Source of the DNA: Psococerastis gibbosa
Taxonomy: Eukaryota > Arthropoda > Insecta > Psocodea > Psocidae
Length of the DNA stretch: 64,000 nt
Assembly (NCBI GenBank): GCA_963971405.1
Contig: OZ020484.1
Span: 62,001 to 126,000, forward strand
Direction of reading: 5' to 3'
Part shown: positions 32,768 through 44,932 of the stretch, one piece after another
Position numbering within the stretch: position 1 is the stretch's first letter
Layout of the letters: each line of letters opens with the position of its first letter
The notes under the pieces: model-generated
The model's database searches: none
What the model was told of the DNA's origin: nothing
What the model saw: only the letters and a program-made list of their open reading frames with translations
Position numbers and translations under genes: made by a program

Positions 32768-33500
32768 TTTTTAGGAGATTCATCTACCTTTTGAGACGGC
32801 CCAACCACCCTCCGTTCAAAATGTTATATATATATACGAGTATATATACAATACTAGTATGTATGTATCTACTGTATGTATACGTACATCGATTTTATGA
32901 ATCACTCTAACTTCCGTAAATATTATCCGATTTTGATGAAACTTGGCACAAAAATTGATCAAACAAATGTCTTGATCGAGTTCGTTAACCATTAGATCCA
33001 CTATTTAGTTCCAAGATGGTGACCGATTAAAACCTTATATAATTCATACCTCAGTTAGTATTGGTTGCAGAGGAATAAAATAAAATCTGACTGAAAGCCC
33101 TTAATTTTATCTACGATAATGACTATTAACACTTTTTACGACAAATCAACGGTTTCAAGATGGCATCCAGTTAAAATGAAAATAATTTGATAAGTATTTA
33201 TCCTTATAGTTATTCGACTTCGATGGCCAGGCGGTAACGTGCTTGCACTTGTGCGAGTCTTTACACGCCATGCAATCGGAGACGTGTCGTACTCGTACTC
33301 ATCACGGGTAATAACCTACTGATGCGACTGAAAAGGTCAATCGGATGCATTCATTAAATTGTTTGTATGCGATTAATCTGTAAAAAAAAAAGTTATACTT
33401 ATAGTTCATATCCGTGTGGTTCGAAATTTGGAACACATGACAAGAGTGTTTTGTGTGTTGATATTGTGGCTCCGAAAAGAATAACATATTTTTTTATTTT
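32768..33500. mobile_element. Palindromic element, family F, partial copy split by a SINE-like repeat
   Basis: TTAGGAGATTCATCTACC with TTTGAGACGGC, then CCGATTTTGATGAAACTTGG, CAAGATGGTGACCGATTAAA and ACCTTATATAATTCATACCTC match the left arm at 57049-57330. From 33415 the sequence (GAAATTTGGAACACATGA) matches the left arm near 57460 in reverse orientation, so the copy turns around its centre. The SINE-like repeat at 33212-33397 sits between. Confidence 0.65.
33212..33397 (+). repeat. SINE-like repeat (family S2), copy 2, with 9-bp target duplication
   Basis: CTTATAGTT at 33203-33211 and again at 33398-33406 flank the repeat. The body matches 8462-8641 and the A run at 33382-33391 is its tail. 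It is a short non-coding retroposon by these marks. The head TTCGATGGCCAGGCGG resembles a tRNA A box. Confidence 0.65.
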
Positions 33501-35771
33501 TATCTACATACATATAGTGCAGCATAGAGGAAAGGTGGGACCTTACATGGGCGCTTGCATGGAATCGGCCACAGTCGAAAGAGATTTTTTTTAAATATGT
33601 ATGTACGATTTTTATATGAGTAGGAAAAAATTAGCTTTTTGTAGTATATATAGCACTCACCTATGTGGGTACAGTATACTGTAAGCTTTACAAAAAGTGC
33701 GATGGTGGGAGCTATCCAGAGAGAGAAATGTTTAGAAAAGCACAAAACATGGCAGACCGTTTGTGTGTTGCGTGTCCTCCAAGTGGAAAAGGGGGTTATA
33801 TGCACTATTCGTTATTTGACCCGAACGGTTGAGATAATCACTGGTGGCACGCACTGCATCGTCCTTGTTTACTCAGACAATCCTGCCAGGGCAATTTGCA
33901 AATTGAACAATTGGACGGATTCAGACTCATTAAATCAACTTAAGTACGCCAACATTGCATTGATTTGTTGTGAGTAGCTTCAACAAACACGCGGGAGGTA
34001 GTTCGGTGTCCAGCCTTCAGCGCCAGGTTTTCCCTATTTTCACTCTGGTCTCCGGGATAAAGACCTGTACACAGTGGCACTAAATTAATTTAACAATTGA
34101 TGAGACAGGCATCCTATATAATACTAGAACTGCTTGAACAAGTGGTTCTTGAGTTATAATGTTTGTAGTACCTTAGAGCAAATCTCTCCATTTGTTGGAA
34201 AACCTACGGATAGTCGTCTCCAGCACCTTCCCGATGGAAAGAATACAACCCTAAAAACCTGTGCTAACTGGAACCCCAACGTTCCGACCACAAGGTTTGT
34301 TTGTGTTAAAGTGCGTAATGAAAGACTTTAGTATCTACATTCCTTATGGAAAGCGTACAGTTGACGGTAGTAGTATGAATACGGTAGTCATACACAATGC
34401 ACGTCGACAATAAAAATAATTAATCTGTTTCTGTGACCAATAAGTTGTGACAAATCCGTCTTGACGGCCTCCGGACGGAAGAAAAACGCCAGGCAGTAAA
34501 ACCTTATTGTTCCCCTTAAGAGGACGCCTGGCGATTCGTCTCAAAGTCGCGGTATTAAAATTATTTTATTACAGCCAACCATAAATTAGATTCGCGTCTG
34601 CATGCGTGGTGCATACGTGGCTAATTATATCTCAACGTATGCAAGTGACAGCCGAAGCTACTGCTGTAACATTTAAAATGTACTTACCCATTAAATATCT
34701 GCATTTTTGTTTGGTTGGCATTTCCTTTGTGACTCGCATGCGCAGTAGGAATGTTGATTTATGAGCTATGAGTTCAATGCACTGACATGTTTTAGGAAAT
34801 TATTTAGGAAGAATTATTAAAAAATGGTTGAACTTATCAGCTCTCAATCTCTCATTTATATTGTAAGTGTTCGTGTTGGACTGTTATTAATTGTCAATGG
34901 TCATAATATAAATGATTGATGTGATCCTAATAATTATACTGTTCAAAGGGTCCTCAGACCTATGTCAGCTCAACGCTCTAAATAATAATAATAATAATAA
35001 GTGTTCGCCCGTCGCATGAATGAAATAAAGTTTTACGATATACCTCTATCTATACGTTAATCACAACGTTATGTTTGGGAATTGACAACTCAATCAGATC
35101 ACGACCTTTCTCCCCATGGTTTTTTATTTCTATATGCAAATTGGCAATTTTAGTGGGCCCATCTGCAAACTATGACCTGTCTTATTACCAACACTAAACT
35201 CTGCATTATACAAAGCCCTACTGGCAGGCGCGACACCTAGTGCAATCAGTTATGTAAAGTAAGTACATTTTTAATATTTCAAATTTCAAGTTGTGTAACA
35301 TGGAGTGGTAATTGTGTTCATTCAGTTGCACCTCGAAAATCCCGACGCATAAAACCAACAATCCAACAGCCTACACCGTCTGCAAAAATATTATTTCACA
35401 TAATTAATTGAAACAATCACTATAATAACAGAGAATGGTTCGTAAGTACCATGAAATCCTCCGGGATCATTTATGTACCTGAATAACCATTATGTTTATC
35501 TACAGCTTCCCTTCTCACGTAGAGGCCAGCTCTTTCTATTTGAACTAAGGGGTCAGTCGTTTCTTGTGTTAAATTAGATACCGTTCTACCTAATGGGTTG
35601 ACCAATAACGGAAACAAGGTGAAGCCATCACCATGACTTGCTGCAAAGTAATTAATTTACAACGAGACATGACCAACGAATAATTAAAAATCATTGTAAT
35701 TAGTGTTTAAATATTAGTTGTTTAAACTGGGTCACGTGACTGCACCTGACTTCTTCGTTCAGACCTATTTT
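33501..35771. other. Low-repeat stretch
   Basis: No gene recognised. It contains an (AAT)n microsatellite at about 34979-35000 and a CGCATGCGCAGT motif near 34735 (NRF-1-like). The frame at 33663-33977 has no familiar motif. Confidence 0.4.
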
Positions 35772-36257
35772 TTCTTTCCTATAAATATTCGTAATTTAAG
35801 GAAAGGTTTGTGATGAACGAAATTTCTGATTCTGAGATTTTGTTATGATTACGAAATGTCCGTCTGTCTGTCTGTTGATAAATTTCCGGACAAACTACTC
35901 GGTAGATTTTGAAACTTGGCAACTCAAATTTCATGAAAATTGACTAAAAAATAATTTTTCTGCGAAACCTTTCCGTCGATACTTTCTAACTTCAGGTACG
36001 TTTTAGGTGTTAAATTGAGTAACAAAACCGAACAGGTTGCTTTCCAAAGCAAGGATTTGGTTTGAGCAAAAAATTATTTTTTGAAGAAATTATGGTAAAT
36101 TCACGCCCCAATAGATTGCGTACCCTGCCATTATTACTATGTTGTAACGTATTGAATAGAATTACTCATATTAGTCATATTATCTATCTATTGATTCTAT
36201 ATTAATTGATAAATAGGAAAGCATGCTCGAGCAAACTCGGTCCTCGGGCCGGTTCTA
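35772..36257 (+). mobile_element. HINE-like element, internally deleted
   Basis: 5' end TTCTTTCCTATAAATATTCG with GGAAAGG. A GTCCGTCTGTCTGTCTG tract at 35850, ACAAACTACTCGGTAGATTT, then a jump to the 3' half (GACTAAAAAATAATTTTTCT) and the end ATAGGAAAGCATGCTCGAGC with GGGCCGGTTCT. Length about 490 bases. Confidence 0.8.
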
Positions 36258-36709
36258 TTGGTAATGACTCAAATTTGCTTTCAGCTTGTGGTTGGGGTAG
36301 TTGTTAGCCCATTTAATTTACAATAAGAAGTTAATTTTGATAAATTTTTATAATACCTATGTATTATTTGCTTATCGTCAGTATGAAATGAAAGGCGTTC
36401 CCGCCTTACAGGTTTCCTACTTAATAGGGTGCCCACGCGGCAATTGGTTTCATACTTCGGTCGAACGTAAACTCAAAATGTAAATATGTAAAAATTCGTA
36501 TAGCTACAAGACAGTATGAACTAAAATGCATAGGAGGATTTTTGTTGTTTAAATATAAGGTAAGTACATGATCTCTTTCATGGCTCTGCTGACAGGAGCA
36601 TCAACAAAGGAATTCCGGTAGTCGGTAAAAATAAAACATATTTCCTGCCAAATTTTAAATTGTGCCCGATAGATCAATGACAATATAAAAATACTTAAAA
36701 CTTTCATCA
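36258..36709. other. Unassigned stretch
   Basis: AT-rich; no repeat or coding-like frame recognised. Confidence 0.4.
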
Positions 36710-37512
36710 AAGAACCGGTCCGAGTTTACTCCAACATGCTTTCCAATTTATAAATTAGTAGATAGAGATAATGATTAATTTCATAGTAAATAATTTCCCT
36801 ATGGTTAAATATCAGATCCCTCGGGGGGGGGGGGGGGGGGGGGTTGCCCACCTGACGTCACTGGAGGTGAGGTAAATTCTAGATAGGTCAGACCAACACA
36901 TTACTACACAGCAATACTGGCACAGCAAGCAATGCATTTCACCGTGAATTTTCTATTATTTTTTTTCAAAAAAACATTTTTTTGTACAAAACCAAGTACT
37001 TGGGGGGGGGGGGGTGTCCATATGACGTCACCGGAAGTGAGATAACCTCAATATATTTAAAAATCCTTAAAACTCCATTCTATCTAGTGTACTACGCTGC
37101 AAACACATCGGGGGGGGGGGGGATTCCAGAACCCCAGGAGACCCCCTATGGGACCTATGCCTACGGCCTTGGATATCTCATATCCCAAAGCATTGAATTT
37201 ATCGATGGAATTGCATATTCTGGAACGAACAGACCAATTCATTGTAACAGTAGTAACAATGACAGCTTCAATAAAAGGTTTATGCTGCACAGAACCAAAT
37301 ACTTTTTTTAAAAAGCAACCTGTTTGGTTTTGTTACTCTATTGAACACATAAAACATACCTGAAGGTAGAAATCATCGATAGAAAGGTTCAGCAGAAACA
37401 TTATTTTTTAGTCATTTTTCATGAAAATTGACTTATTTTTATTTTTTATCCCCAAAAGCAAACTATCAAGGGGCAAGTGACCCACCGCATTTTGTTAACA
37501 TTAATGACGATG
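36710..37512 (-). mobile_element. HINE-like element, rearranged, 5' end missing
   Basis: On the minus strand the 3' end is complete (AGAACCGGTCCGAGTTTAC at 36711 on plus). It carries a very long G run at 36823-36843, then a second and third CACCGGAAGTGAG- or GGGATTCC-type block near 37010-37140. The same 3' segment is therefore duplicated with G runs at 37003-37015 and 37110-37122. The body then continues to CAAGTGACCCACCGCATTTT near 37470 and stops. Confidence 0.7.
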
Positions 37513-37660
37513 TGGTGGGCGGACAGCCCCCCGCCTCGTTACGCTACTGAATGTTGGAAATATGCTTACTTCCAGGAAAATGCGTCCTGCTCAGGAACTA
37601 ATCATCCTATTGTCGATTTGCAATAAGTATTGAATAACCTTACTTACTAGTTACTACTTA

Positions 37661-37927
37661 CTAACCAACGCCCACCCTTGGCATGTCGGCCATTTGGTGA
37701 TGCGCTGACCAGTAGCGACGTGCGATTTTTTCGAACTCGTCTTCATTTGTCGGCGTGTGGTCGATCGCCGGGCACGACGCAAGGTGTTCTGCGTCCATCC
37801 ATAGGTTGCAAGCGCAGGAATCGCGGACTCCAATACAGTTGAGGTGTGCAGCAAGATAGGTAGTCATGGCCCGTCGTGGTCCTGAACGCCGCAATACTGG
37901 CAATATTGGCTTTATAATTAGCTTCAA
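37661..37927 (-). pseudogene. C-terminal segment of the same non-LTR element
   Basis: Reads RRSGPRRAMTTYLAAHLNCI, GVRDSCACNLWMDAEHLASC, and PAIDHTPTNEDEFEKIARRY. The CxC...EHLASC pattern is the zinc-knuckle end that follows RNase H. Open over 88 codons. Confidence 0.75.
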
Positions 37928-38149
37928 CCAGGTCTTTCCTGCACTGGCTTCAGTGTTCTGCCTCTGGATCCATGCTTTTGTATATTCCGCCTGATGGCGG
38001 ATGTAGCAGAGGAGTAGGATTGAGCGCAGGGTGGTTGGGTTGTGCGGGTTTTTGCCAGTTCGTCGGCTTTCTCATTCCTTTCTACCCCCACATGACCTGG
38101 GATCCATTGAATATAGCGAGCTTGTTACGGCATTCGATAGTCCGTGTAT

Positions 38150-38690
38150 ATTTTGGAAGTTATAGTGCTATAATTTCTGCCTGGCAATCTATAAGAAACA
38201 CAGCCTTTTGGATGGGTTTAAATAAATAAATAAATAAGGACTTTTTATGTTCTATTACTAAGCCGACCTAGCGGAGTTAGGGCTATAAAGCCCTCTCTTA
38301 CACTCAACTAGGAAGGCCCGGGACCACCTGCTTTACATGCCCTCCGAAGCATGGCCAGAAAATGTAGCCAATGTGGGACTAGAACCAACAACCTTTCGGG
38401 TGAAAGTCTGAGTCCATACCACTACACTACATGTCTTGACTTGGGTTTAATGGAGGCTAGTTTCTCAACTGATTCTTGTATAACTGCTACTTCACCGTCG
38501 TAATTCGTGAATGGGGCTCCGACAGCCACTGACCCCTGGAAGATGCTTGATGTGTACCCAGCGCCTGTTTCACCTGTTCCCGGAGGATGGATGAAGGATC
38601 CGTCGGAGTATATGTGGATCCACTCGTGGGCAGGATAATTTGTGTGGATTGTCTCTAGGGCTGCTTTTCTTAGGGCTACCTCCATGGACA
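38150..38690 (-). pseudogene. RNase H domain split by a SINE
   Basis: Minus strand 38634-38425 reads WIHIYSDGSF, GETGAGYTSSIF and NYDGEVAVIQESVEKLASIK: the first catalytic Asp and the Glu helix of RNase H. At 38442 the frame is broken by the SINE. On the far side, 38213-38150 resumes in register with QKAVFLIDCQAEIIAL, containing the next catalytic Asp (usually DSQAA). Taking out the SINE and one target repeat would leave the reading frame continuous across the site, so the SINE inserted into a then-intact frame. Confidence 0.8.
38222..38441 (-). repeat. tRNA-derived SINE (family S1), full length, 9-bp target duplication
   Basis: TGGGTTTAA at 38213-38221 and 38442-38450 are the target repeats. 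The plus strand begins with the tail AATAAATAAATAAATAAGG and ends with the tRNA-like head. On the minus strand the B box is GGTTCTAGTCC, one base off consensus, and the A box region is GTAGTGTAGTGGTATGG. The body is the same as at 26160-26397. It lies inside the RNase H frame of the non-LTR relic, so it is younger than that element. Confidence 0.9.
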
Positions 38691-39343
38691 GGTGTTTTGG
38701 TAGCTCAGACGAGTCATCCTGTGACTCCTAAGAGAAGTTTTGTTGAGTTGGCTATGGTCAATAGAGTACTCTGCGTTTTTAGGCGTTGAGCAGGTTGCTG
38801 GTATGATGTCCAGTTTCTGGGCAGAATCAGTTTTTGTCTTTCCCAAAAGTTTACAGTGGCTTTATCTCTGCGACATTTTACTTGTTCGATGCCTGTTTGG
38901 ACTTCCATCGAGGTCATCGGCGTGGATTATGATCCGCCGGTGATGGTTCTCAGAGCAGTATTTTAGCTGATTTCAAGTTTCGAGGGGACATTAGCGGTAG
39001 CTGTAATGGTAGCTTCTCTACCGTATTCGACGATTTATTGGTCGGACGATCTTGGATGGCACCTCATTTCGTAGCTGTTAGGCGTTTCAGCAGTCGGCCC
39101 CTTTTCGTAGCTTTTTGAGCAGAGGAGTCAATATGGGGTTTCCATGTCATTTTGTTGTCAATGGCTACTCCTAGGTGTATTTCGTTACGTTTTGTTCCTC
39201 CAAGACAATCCGTCTGTACCTTAGCGTAACGCTTTTTAGTTTTGTGGACAGACTGAGATATATAGTTTTTACAGTGTTTACTGTAAGGCAGTTAGTATCG
39301 GCCCATGTTTCGAGGTTTTTAAGCGTTTTGTTAAGTACACATT

Positions 39344-39640
39344 CTAGTGCTGGTAAACTACTGCTGGATGCCCAAATAAGTAGATGGCCTCGAGAACATC
39401 ATCTATCATTAGGTTAAACAGCTTACCGCGTGTGACAGCCCCTCTGCCCAGTCTCTGGAGACGGAATTTCGAGTAGTGGTGGTGGAATCTTACTCTGAGG
39501 TGCTTTCCCCTAGGAACGACTTCACCCAATAGTAAGTAAAACTTCCCAGTAATTCCGATTTGGGGCATCTTGTGGAGGAGCATTTCTCTCCATACAGTGT
39601 CGTACGCAGCTTTTATGTCCACCAGCTCGGCTACTGTAGA
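39344..39640 (-). pseudogene. Reverse transcriptase domain, partial
   Basis: Minus strand reads DIKAAYDTVWREMLLHKM (motif A with its catalytic Asp), IGITGKFYLLL, then LQRLGRGAVTRGKLFNLMID (motif B, normally Q-G-GVPQG-LFN). The expected YADD box is not seen; the frame runs into YLFGHPAVVYQH, which seems a decayed version of the following strand. It copies element RNA into DNA in the active family; this copy is dead. Confidence 0.75.
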
Positions 39641-41254
39641 AATAGTATTGAATGTCCACGACAGTTAAATTTCCCATGAGGATATATACCAGTTCGTTTT
39701 TAGTGCCAATGTCACTTCGTTTAAAAATACAATTAAGGTCCTAATCTCAAATTTGTTAAAAATCTCTAGATTCTCCTTAATAATTTATTAAATACAGTTA
39801 TTTACAATTTCAGCTTTTTTTAAACAAACTCCTGCAGAGGGCAGATGTCCATACTGATAACTTTTGTTTTCTTTACTGTACCCTCTGTGGGCTCTGTTTC
39901 AATGATAAGTAGACTACACCACCACGTGCCCAACACATGACGTAACAATAACACGAAACCTGTTCAGAACAGCTACAAATTTACCACCACATTTACTGCC
40001 GCTATCTAAACGCCACCTCAATGTTTTACAACCGTTTTATCGTCCAAATAAATGACGGGAACAGCTCTTACTGGAAAAACAGAAGCAATACAGATTGGGG
40101 CAAACGTGACCCGTGACCGAACAAGTACAAGATGGCGGCGCAGCAGACGTGCCCGACCCCATGTTAATTGTTGGTAATTATATAGGTAAAAACAGTTGAC
40201 CAGAGGACGGGACTTCACGACTGCGCGGTCAAATACAAGCTACTGTAAGCTATTGCCAGTCTTCTCTTCCTATTTTTCCCAATTTCAGACAAATTTTCCG
40301 TCATTCAGGGAGCATTTAGCTACGGCCAGACTTACGGAATTTAATAAACTTTCACAGGAAATATTACTGAGGATTGTAGCTCTACATTTAAACCTATGTT
40401 TTCGCATATGCATACAGGACGGTTTGCACACAGTTGTTGAAGTGACGTAATTACTGACAGACCTGTAATCAAAGGGCAGTCTCACCAGGCACAAATTATT
40501 GAATACAATCATTTTACATCAGTAAAACGCTTTTATGCCCAAAAAAGTTATTACAATTATATTTCCTTCTGACAATCTGACATAATAATTTTGATGTCAA
40601 AACGAAACAAGTGGGCCTACTGGCAAGAACACATCTATGCTCTGCAATGTGCTATTGATGCTGATTGCAAATCAAACTTGACAATTGATGCATTTTTTTG
40701 GAAGTATCCGATGAGTACATGGCACAATGCTGACTTTAAAAAATATAAACTTCATTTTGGCGAAGATCCTATCCGTCCCTACCTTCAAATCATGTGTTAA
40801 TATCAGAAATGCTTAGAAGCTTTAAGCCAATTTCTCCCTAGTCCGGGACACCATGTTGGTGTCTACACGCTACACCCATAGACGCGGCCTTGTAAACTTT
40901 ACAACTAAAAACGTAAGATATCCCCTCGTTTCCTGAATCCGCCGCTGCCCCACGTATCATAAACACGTTTGTGAAGTATTTTTAATTTTGGTTAATCTCG
41001 CTAAAACACTGGGGTCTTTGTTAAATGCTCATTAACAAATGGGTTAAATAAACCGATGTACCCCTCTCATTTTGAAATTTCATGGCTGAGAGTTAAATTA
41101 AACAAGGCGAACGTTAAATGTTAATTAACCGTGTGGAGAATTAACATTAATTAGCCGGCTCTGATGAGAATCGGGTTCAACAACTCTGGCAACAAGTTAT
41201 TGTAGTTGTACTCAATAAAACAAAGGAAAATCCCTAAAAAATTACCTACTTTTG
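39641..41254. other. Low-repeat stretch
   Basis: Contains CAAGATGGCGGCGCAGCAG near 40129, which fits a YY1-type start-site motif, and a possible small exon at 40591-40800. No established gene. Confidence 0.35.
40591..40800 (+). CDS. Unidentified 69-codon frame
   Basis: It is rich in aromatic residues (KWAYWQEHIY, FFWKYPMSTW, YKLHFGEDPIRPYLQ) and has a composition more protein-like than most frames here. I do not recognise the family. No ribosome-context argument or splice partner supports it. It could be an exon of a host gene, a retroelement piece, or chance. Confidence 0.2.
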   Translation: MMSKRNKWAYWQEHIYALQCAIDADCKSNLTIDAFFWKYPMSTWHNADFKKYKLHFGEDPIRPYLQIMC

Positions 41255-41257
41255 AAA

Positions 41258-41340
41258 GAAGAAAAAAAGAAATAAAATTGTCTTTATTTTCCGCGTGGGC
41301 GAAGGGGTTTTGGCAGATTTATTTACAAAAGTCATTGGCA
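41258..41340 (-). repeat. CR1/L2-like LINE 3' end
   Basis: AAATAAAATTGTCTTTATTT, TTCCGCGTGGGC and GGGTTTTGGCAG parallel the 3' end at 11066-11375. Only tail and 3' UTR. Confidence 0.6.
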
Positions 41341-41383
41341 CTGGGCAGTGATTCGAGTTTGCATAAAAAGTTGTAGTGTTTAA

Positions 41384-41676
41384 AGTAGTGGATCTAGAAA
41401 TTTTTAGAGGAGAGGGCTGAACTAGTGGATGGAAATTGGAAAGCCTATAGTCAGGAGCTCTATGATAGAAAGAAAATGGCGGCGAGCCGAGGTTATAGCA
41501 AATTTTCCCGCCGTAATTTAAAAATTGGTTGTTAGCTTTATTTAGAGATTAGAAATGAAAAATTATTAATTTATGTCTGAAAAAATTTGAAAGTGAGTTT
41601 TATCTAGTGTAAGTTGGGTAAGAGAAGGGGGGGGGGGGCTTTAGGCCCATTAGCCCATACCTGGATCCGCTGATGA
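41384..41676. mobile_element. Probable hAT-type MITE
   Basis: AGTGGATCTAGAAATT at 41385 and CCTGGATCCGCTG near 41662-41674 are inverted partners, with a G run beside the right end, as in other hAT-like ends of this window. No clear 8-bp target repeat, so the call is tentative. Confidence 0.45.
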
Positions 41677-44600
41677 AGTAAAGTCGTAACTAACAAAGCT
41701 CCAATGCCGTACTTAATTTACCGAAAAAAGGTTCTGAAAAGCTATCGAAAGTTAAAATGAATGAAAATAAACGATTATACGCTAAAAGAATAAAAACTAG
41801 AGCCAATTCAGAGCTGAATGATAGAATTTCGCATTAATTAGAAAAAGACCAAAAATTTCTGCCCCCTGGGTTTTGCCCAAAGGAAGCCTTTGATTTACTC
41901 GCTTTGTATGTAGTTTAAATTGCAATCTTTTTGTGTACGATGCATTGTTTGCCGCAGCGTCAATAAAATTACCTTGATAAAAACTAAAAACTGACTTGAT
42001 CCCCATAAAAAATGTAGCGTAGATTAGATTTTAGGGTAGTTTTGATTATTCATTCTGAGGAACCGAAATACTAAAGTGGAGTTTGTACCTAATTTTTCCA
42101 ATCTCGCCCGATGTACGTAATTAGCTTACTGATGGACAATCGATATTACTTGTATATGTGAATTAGTAGACAGTCACTCACAATTTTAAATTTAGCTCTT
42201 TTCTCGTCTTAGTTTTTACAGGTCCCAGCCAAGTCAACACATTCACTCAATGCTATTATTATTTTGTTTAAAAAATTCAGCTGCCCTTCCATAGTAGAAA
42301 ACATTTGTGTAGTTGACAGCAATAGAATTGAGTTGGAATGAGAAATATGAGTGAATAGATTGATGACTTAATTGCAGTATGATTGGATTGGAAATGGTAA
42401 TACGCAGGTTATTGGTATAGGTAGTCCATGGGATCGGGATGGACCCTACCTGGATTCCAACCAATTTTACTCAACTATAATGACAGTTTACTTTTTTCTG
42501 ACTGTAAATAAAATTGGTTCTCGACGTCCAATGGTGAAGTGCCGGGGCATCACGTTCCAATGCAGTGCGTCTGGTTATAAAGTAGATTCTCTAGAAATTA
42601 TTAATTTAGGGTAACAATATGTCGGAGCAATGGCGGATCCACGGGGAGGGGGGGTCAGGGGGTTCATGACCCCCCCCCCCTTAATGAGTAAATTCATAAG
42701 ATACCTAGTAAAAAAAAAGGAATAAAACTCAACTTATCAACAAAAAAAATTACCTTTTAAACTTACAAAAAACTTGTGACCCCCCCCCCCCCTAAATTTT
42801 CATAACTTGATTAATAATCAAGATTTTTGTGGGATATATAATGGGCATAAGGGGGTGAACCTTATGAACCTTAAGTAGATAACTTACAGGTAAATAGCTT
42901 GGCCCGAGCCTTGATGGGAGATATGTTCCAATACATTTTGATACAATATAATACTGTATATTCGATTGATTGAGTTATGGATACCATGGGAAACTTATGT
43001 ACTGCTCACATCTTTTAGTTAGAGGCCTCAAACTCAGTGGCGTAACGATAGGTTTATGAGGGGGGTGGTGTATCATTTGGTACAATTTTCATAGAAATGT
43101 AGATAAAGGGGACCAATAACGTTCTAACTAACATTAAATTTAGAGAAAGACTTCTCACATGTGGCAACAATAGAGAAATTGTCAAAAAGTTTGTAAACCA
43201 GCGCGGGTAGGCTTTCGCCTATATGTAACCCCTTTCCACGATGAAAACTATGTATATAATTGCAGTATATTTTGATATTTTGGATTTTAAATGTTTAATT
43301 AATTTTATGTTGTGGTATTTTCGTTATATAATATAAATGTTGGCAATTTTTGTTTCCAATTTGGCGCCCTTAGACGACGTACCACCCGGGGTGTCCTACC
43401 CCCACCTCTTTCCGCTACTACTCATGCTGCATATCAAAATGTAGAGGAACTTTTCCTCTATCCCTTGAGTTCTCATCGATAGATACAATCATAGTTTTAT
43501 TTAGTTGAAAATAAGGAGGGGGGGACCCGATTCCCAAAGCACGGTCGATAGTTATATCAGATGATTAGCAATAGATGCCCCGTGGCCATATGAAGCATCT
43601 GAACACGGCCCATCAGCCGGGAAACTCCTTCATCAAGAAACTCCTTCATCAAGATAGGTGACCAAACCCCATCTAAGTATACCATCGTAGTATCGTATAT
43701 TCAACCAAAATAATTCATACTTACTTGTTCCCATCGCCGCTTGGCTATTTTTATTTTAATAAAAATATATTTGTATACTGTTGCAGAGAACTGTAATACC
43801 GTTACTGGAAGTAGAACTCCCACATTCATAAATCAATTCAAGATGCACACCCATAACTGAGCAAGTATACAAATTACAGTAAAGTACGTTGTTTAAATAC
43901 ATATCGTAAACCAACGTTGGTCGCTCATATATGGTACCGGTTACCATGGACGGTCGGTCGGACCGGTGAGGTAGGTCAGGCACCACAAATCGAGTGATAA
44001 TTTAATTACTAAAAACTGAATTGATGCATTATTTCTTATGCTAAAAATAATAATATTTATTTGTGCAGTTTACTATTAATTAAATTTCAGTTGCACTACA
44101 ATAATCATGTACATAATACATAGAAAAATGTTCCTTATCATTTCAATTTTTTTCAGTGGGGACGGCAAGATGTCAAATAGGGACATTTTTTGTAGGTTGT
44201 AACAGTTTTCTCGTAAGTCAGGGGCAATGTCGTATTTTTTTCTAATAGCAGGCAAATTTTGTTACAGTCACGGTACTTTTATTTTTATTCCATGTAGTGG
44301 ATGTTGTATTCTGTATAAGCCGCCCCTGGATAAAACAGGTATATAATATGAAATGTTGTGGCTTGTATGTAATAAAATAACATTAAAGCAGTGCGGGTGG
44401 GTATATGAGGGATTATGCATAACTTGCTGCTAGCTTGTTAAGAAATGCAAAACTAAAGGTACAAAGTTTACTACCGTAAATATAGCAAAAACTTTATAGC
44501 ATTTTCACGTTGTAAAAAGTAGCAATATAAAATAGCTTTTAGCCACTTGGAGATTAATTTGAGGCCTATGAGAAAAAACATTGGTTGTGTCACGGCTTGT

Positions 44601-44930
44601 AATTTAATTAAGTTTTTTTTAAAAAGTCCCACAGATTCCACTTCATAATAATAACAATATTCTAATAAAATATTAGTGTGCAGTGTGTGTATCGCTCGCG
44701 ATATGTCTGATAATTATAATTTAGGCATAAACTGGGGCTGGGGATAACAGGCAAGTGCTCATATTTAAGTTTTTGATACAATTCTTTTCAAGCATTAGTT
44801 CTTTCTAATGTGTTTATTTTAGATCTATAATCTTACAAGCAGGTAAAGCAAGTGCCAGGTAAAATTCGGTGCATTAATCATTTCGCTTGTAATTATTAAT
44901 ATAATACTATTTATTTATTAATCATCGAAA
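41677..44930. other. Unassigned stretch with several isolated transposon-like ends
   Basis: AATGGCGGATCCACGGGGAG near 42631 and CAGTGGCGTAACGATAGG at 43034 look like hAT-type ends with adjoining G/C runs (42645-42680, 42780-42792). Partner ends could not be paired with a target repeat. No gene recognised. Confidence 0.4.
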
Positions 44931-44932
44931 TT

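Larger units (their letters stand above)
37640..39640 (-). mobile_element. Non-LTR retrotransposon relic (RT, RNase H, C-terminal knuckle), interrupted by a SINE
   Basis: Reading right to left: RT motifs at 39.63-39.35 kb, the LGVAIDNKMTWKPHID region near 39.18 kb, RNase H at 38.69-38.46 kb continuing at 38.22-38.15 kb after the SINE, and the end segment at 37.93-37.66 kb. Order and spacing are those of an RNase-H-bearing Jockey/R1/I-type element. The 5' part is absent. Several frameshifts separate the pieces. Confidence 0.8.

Noticed and set aside
33500..33977. Opposed frames of about 100 residues
   Set aside because: No motif, and the left part overlaps the family F remnant.
43034..43425. 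hAT MITE between CAGTGGCGTAACG and CCGCTACTACT
   Set aside because: Ends are only loosely inverted and no 8-bp target repeat could be found.
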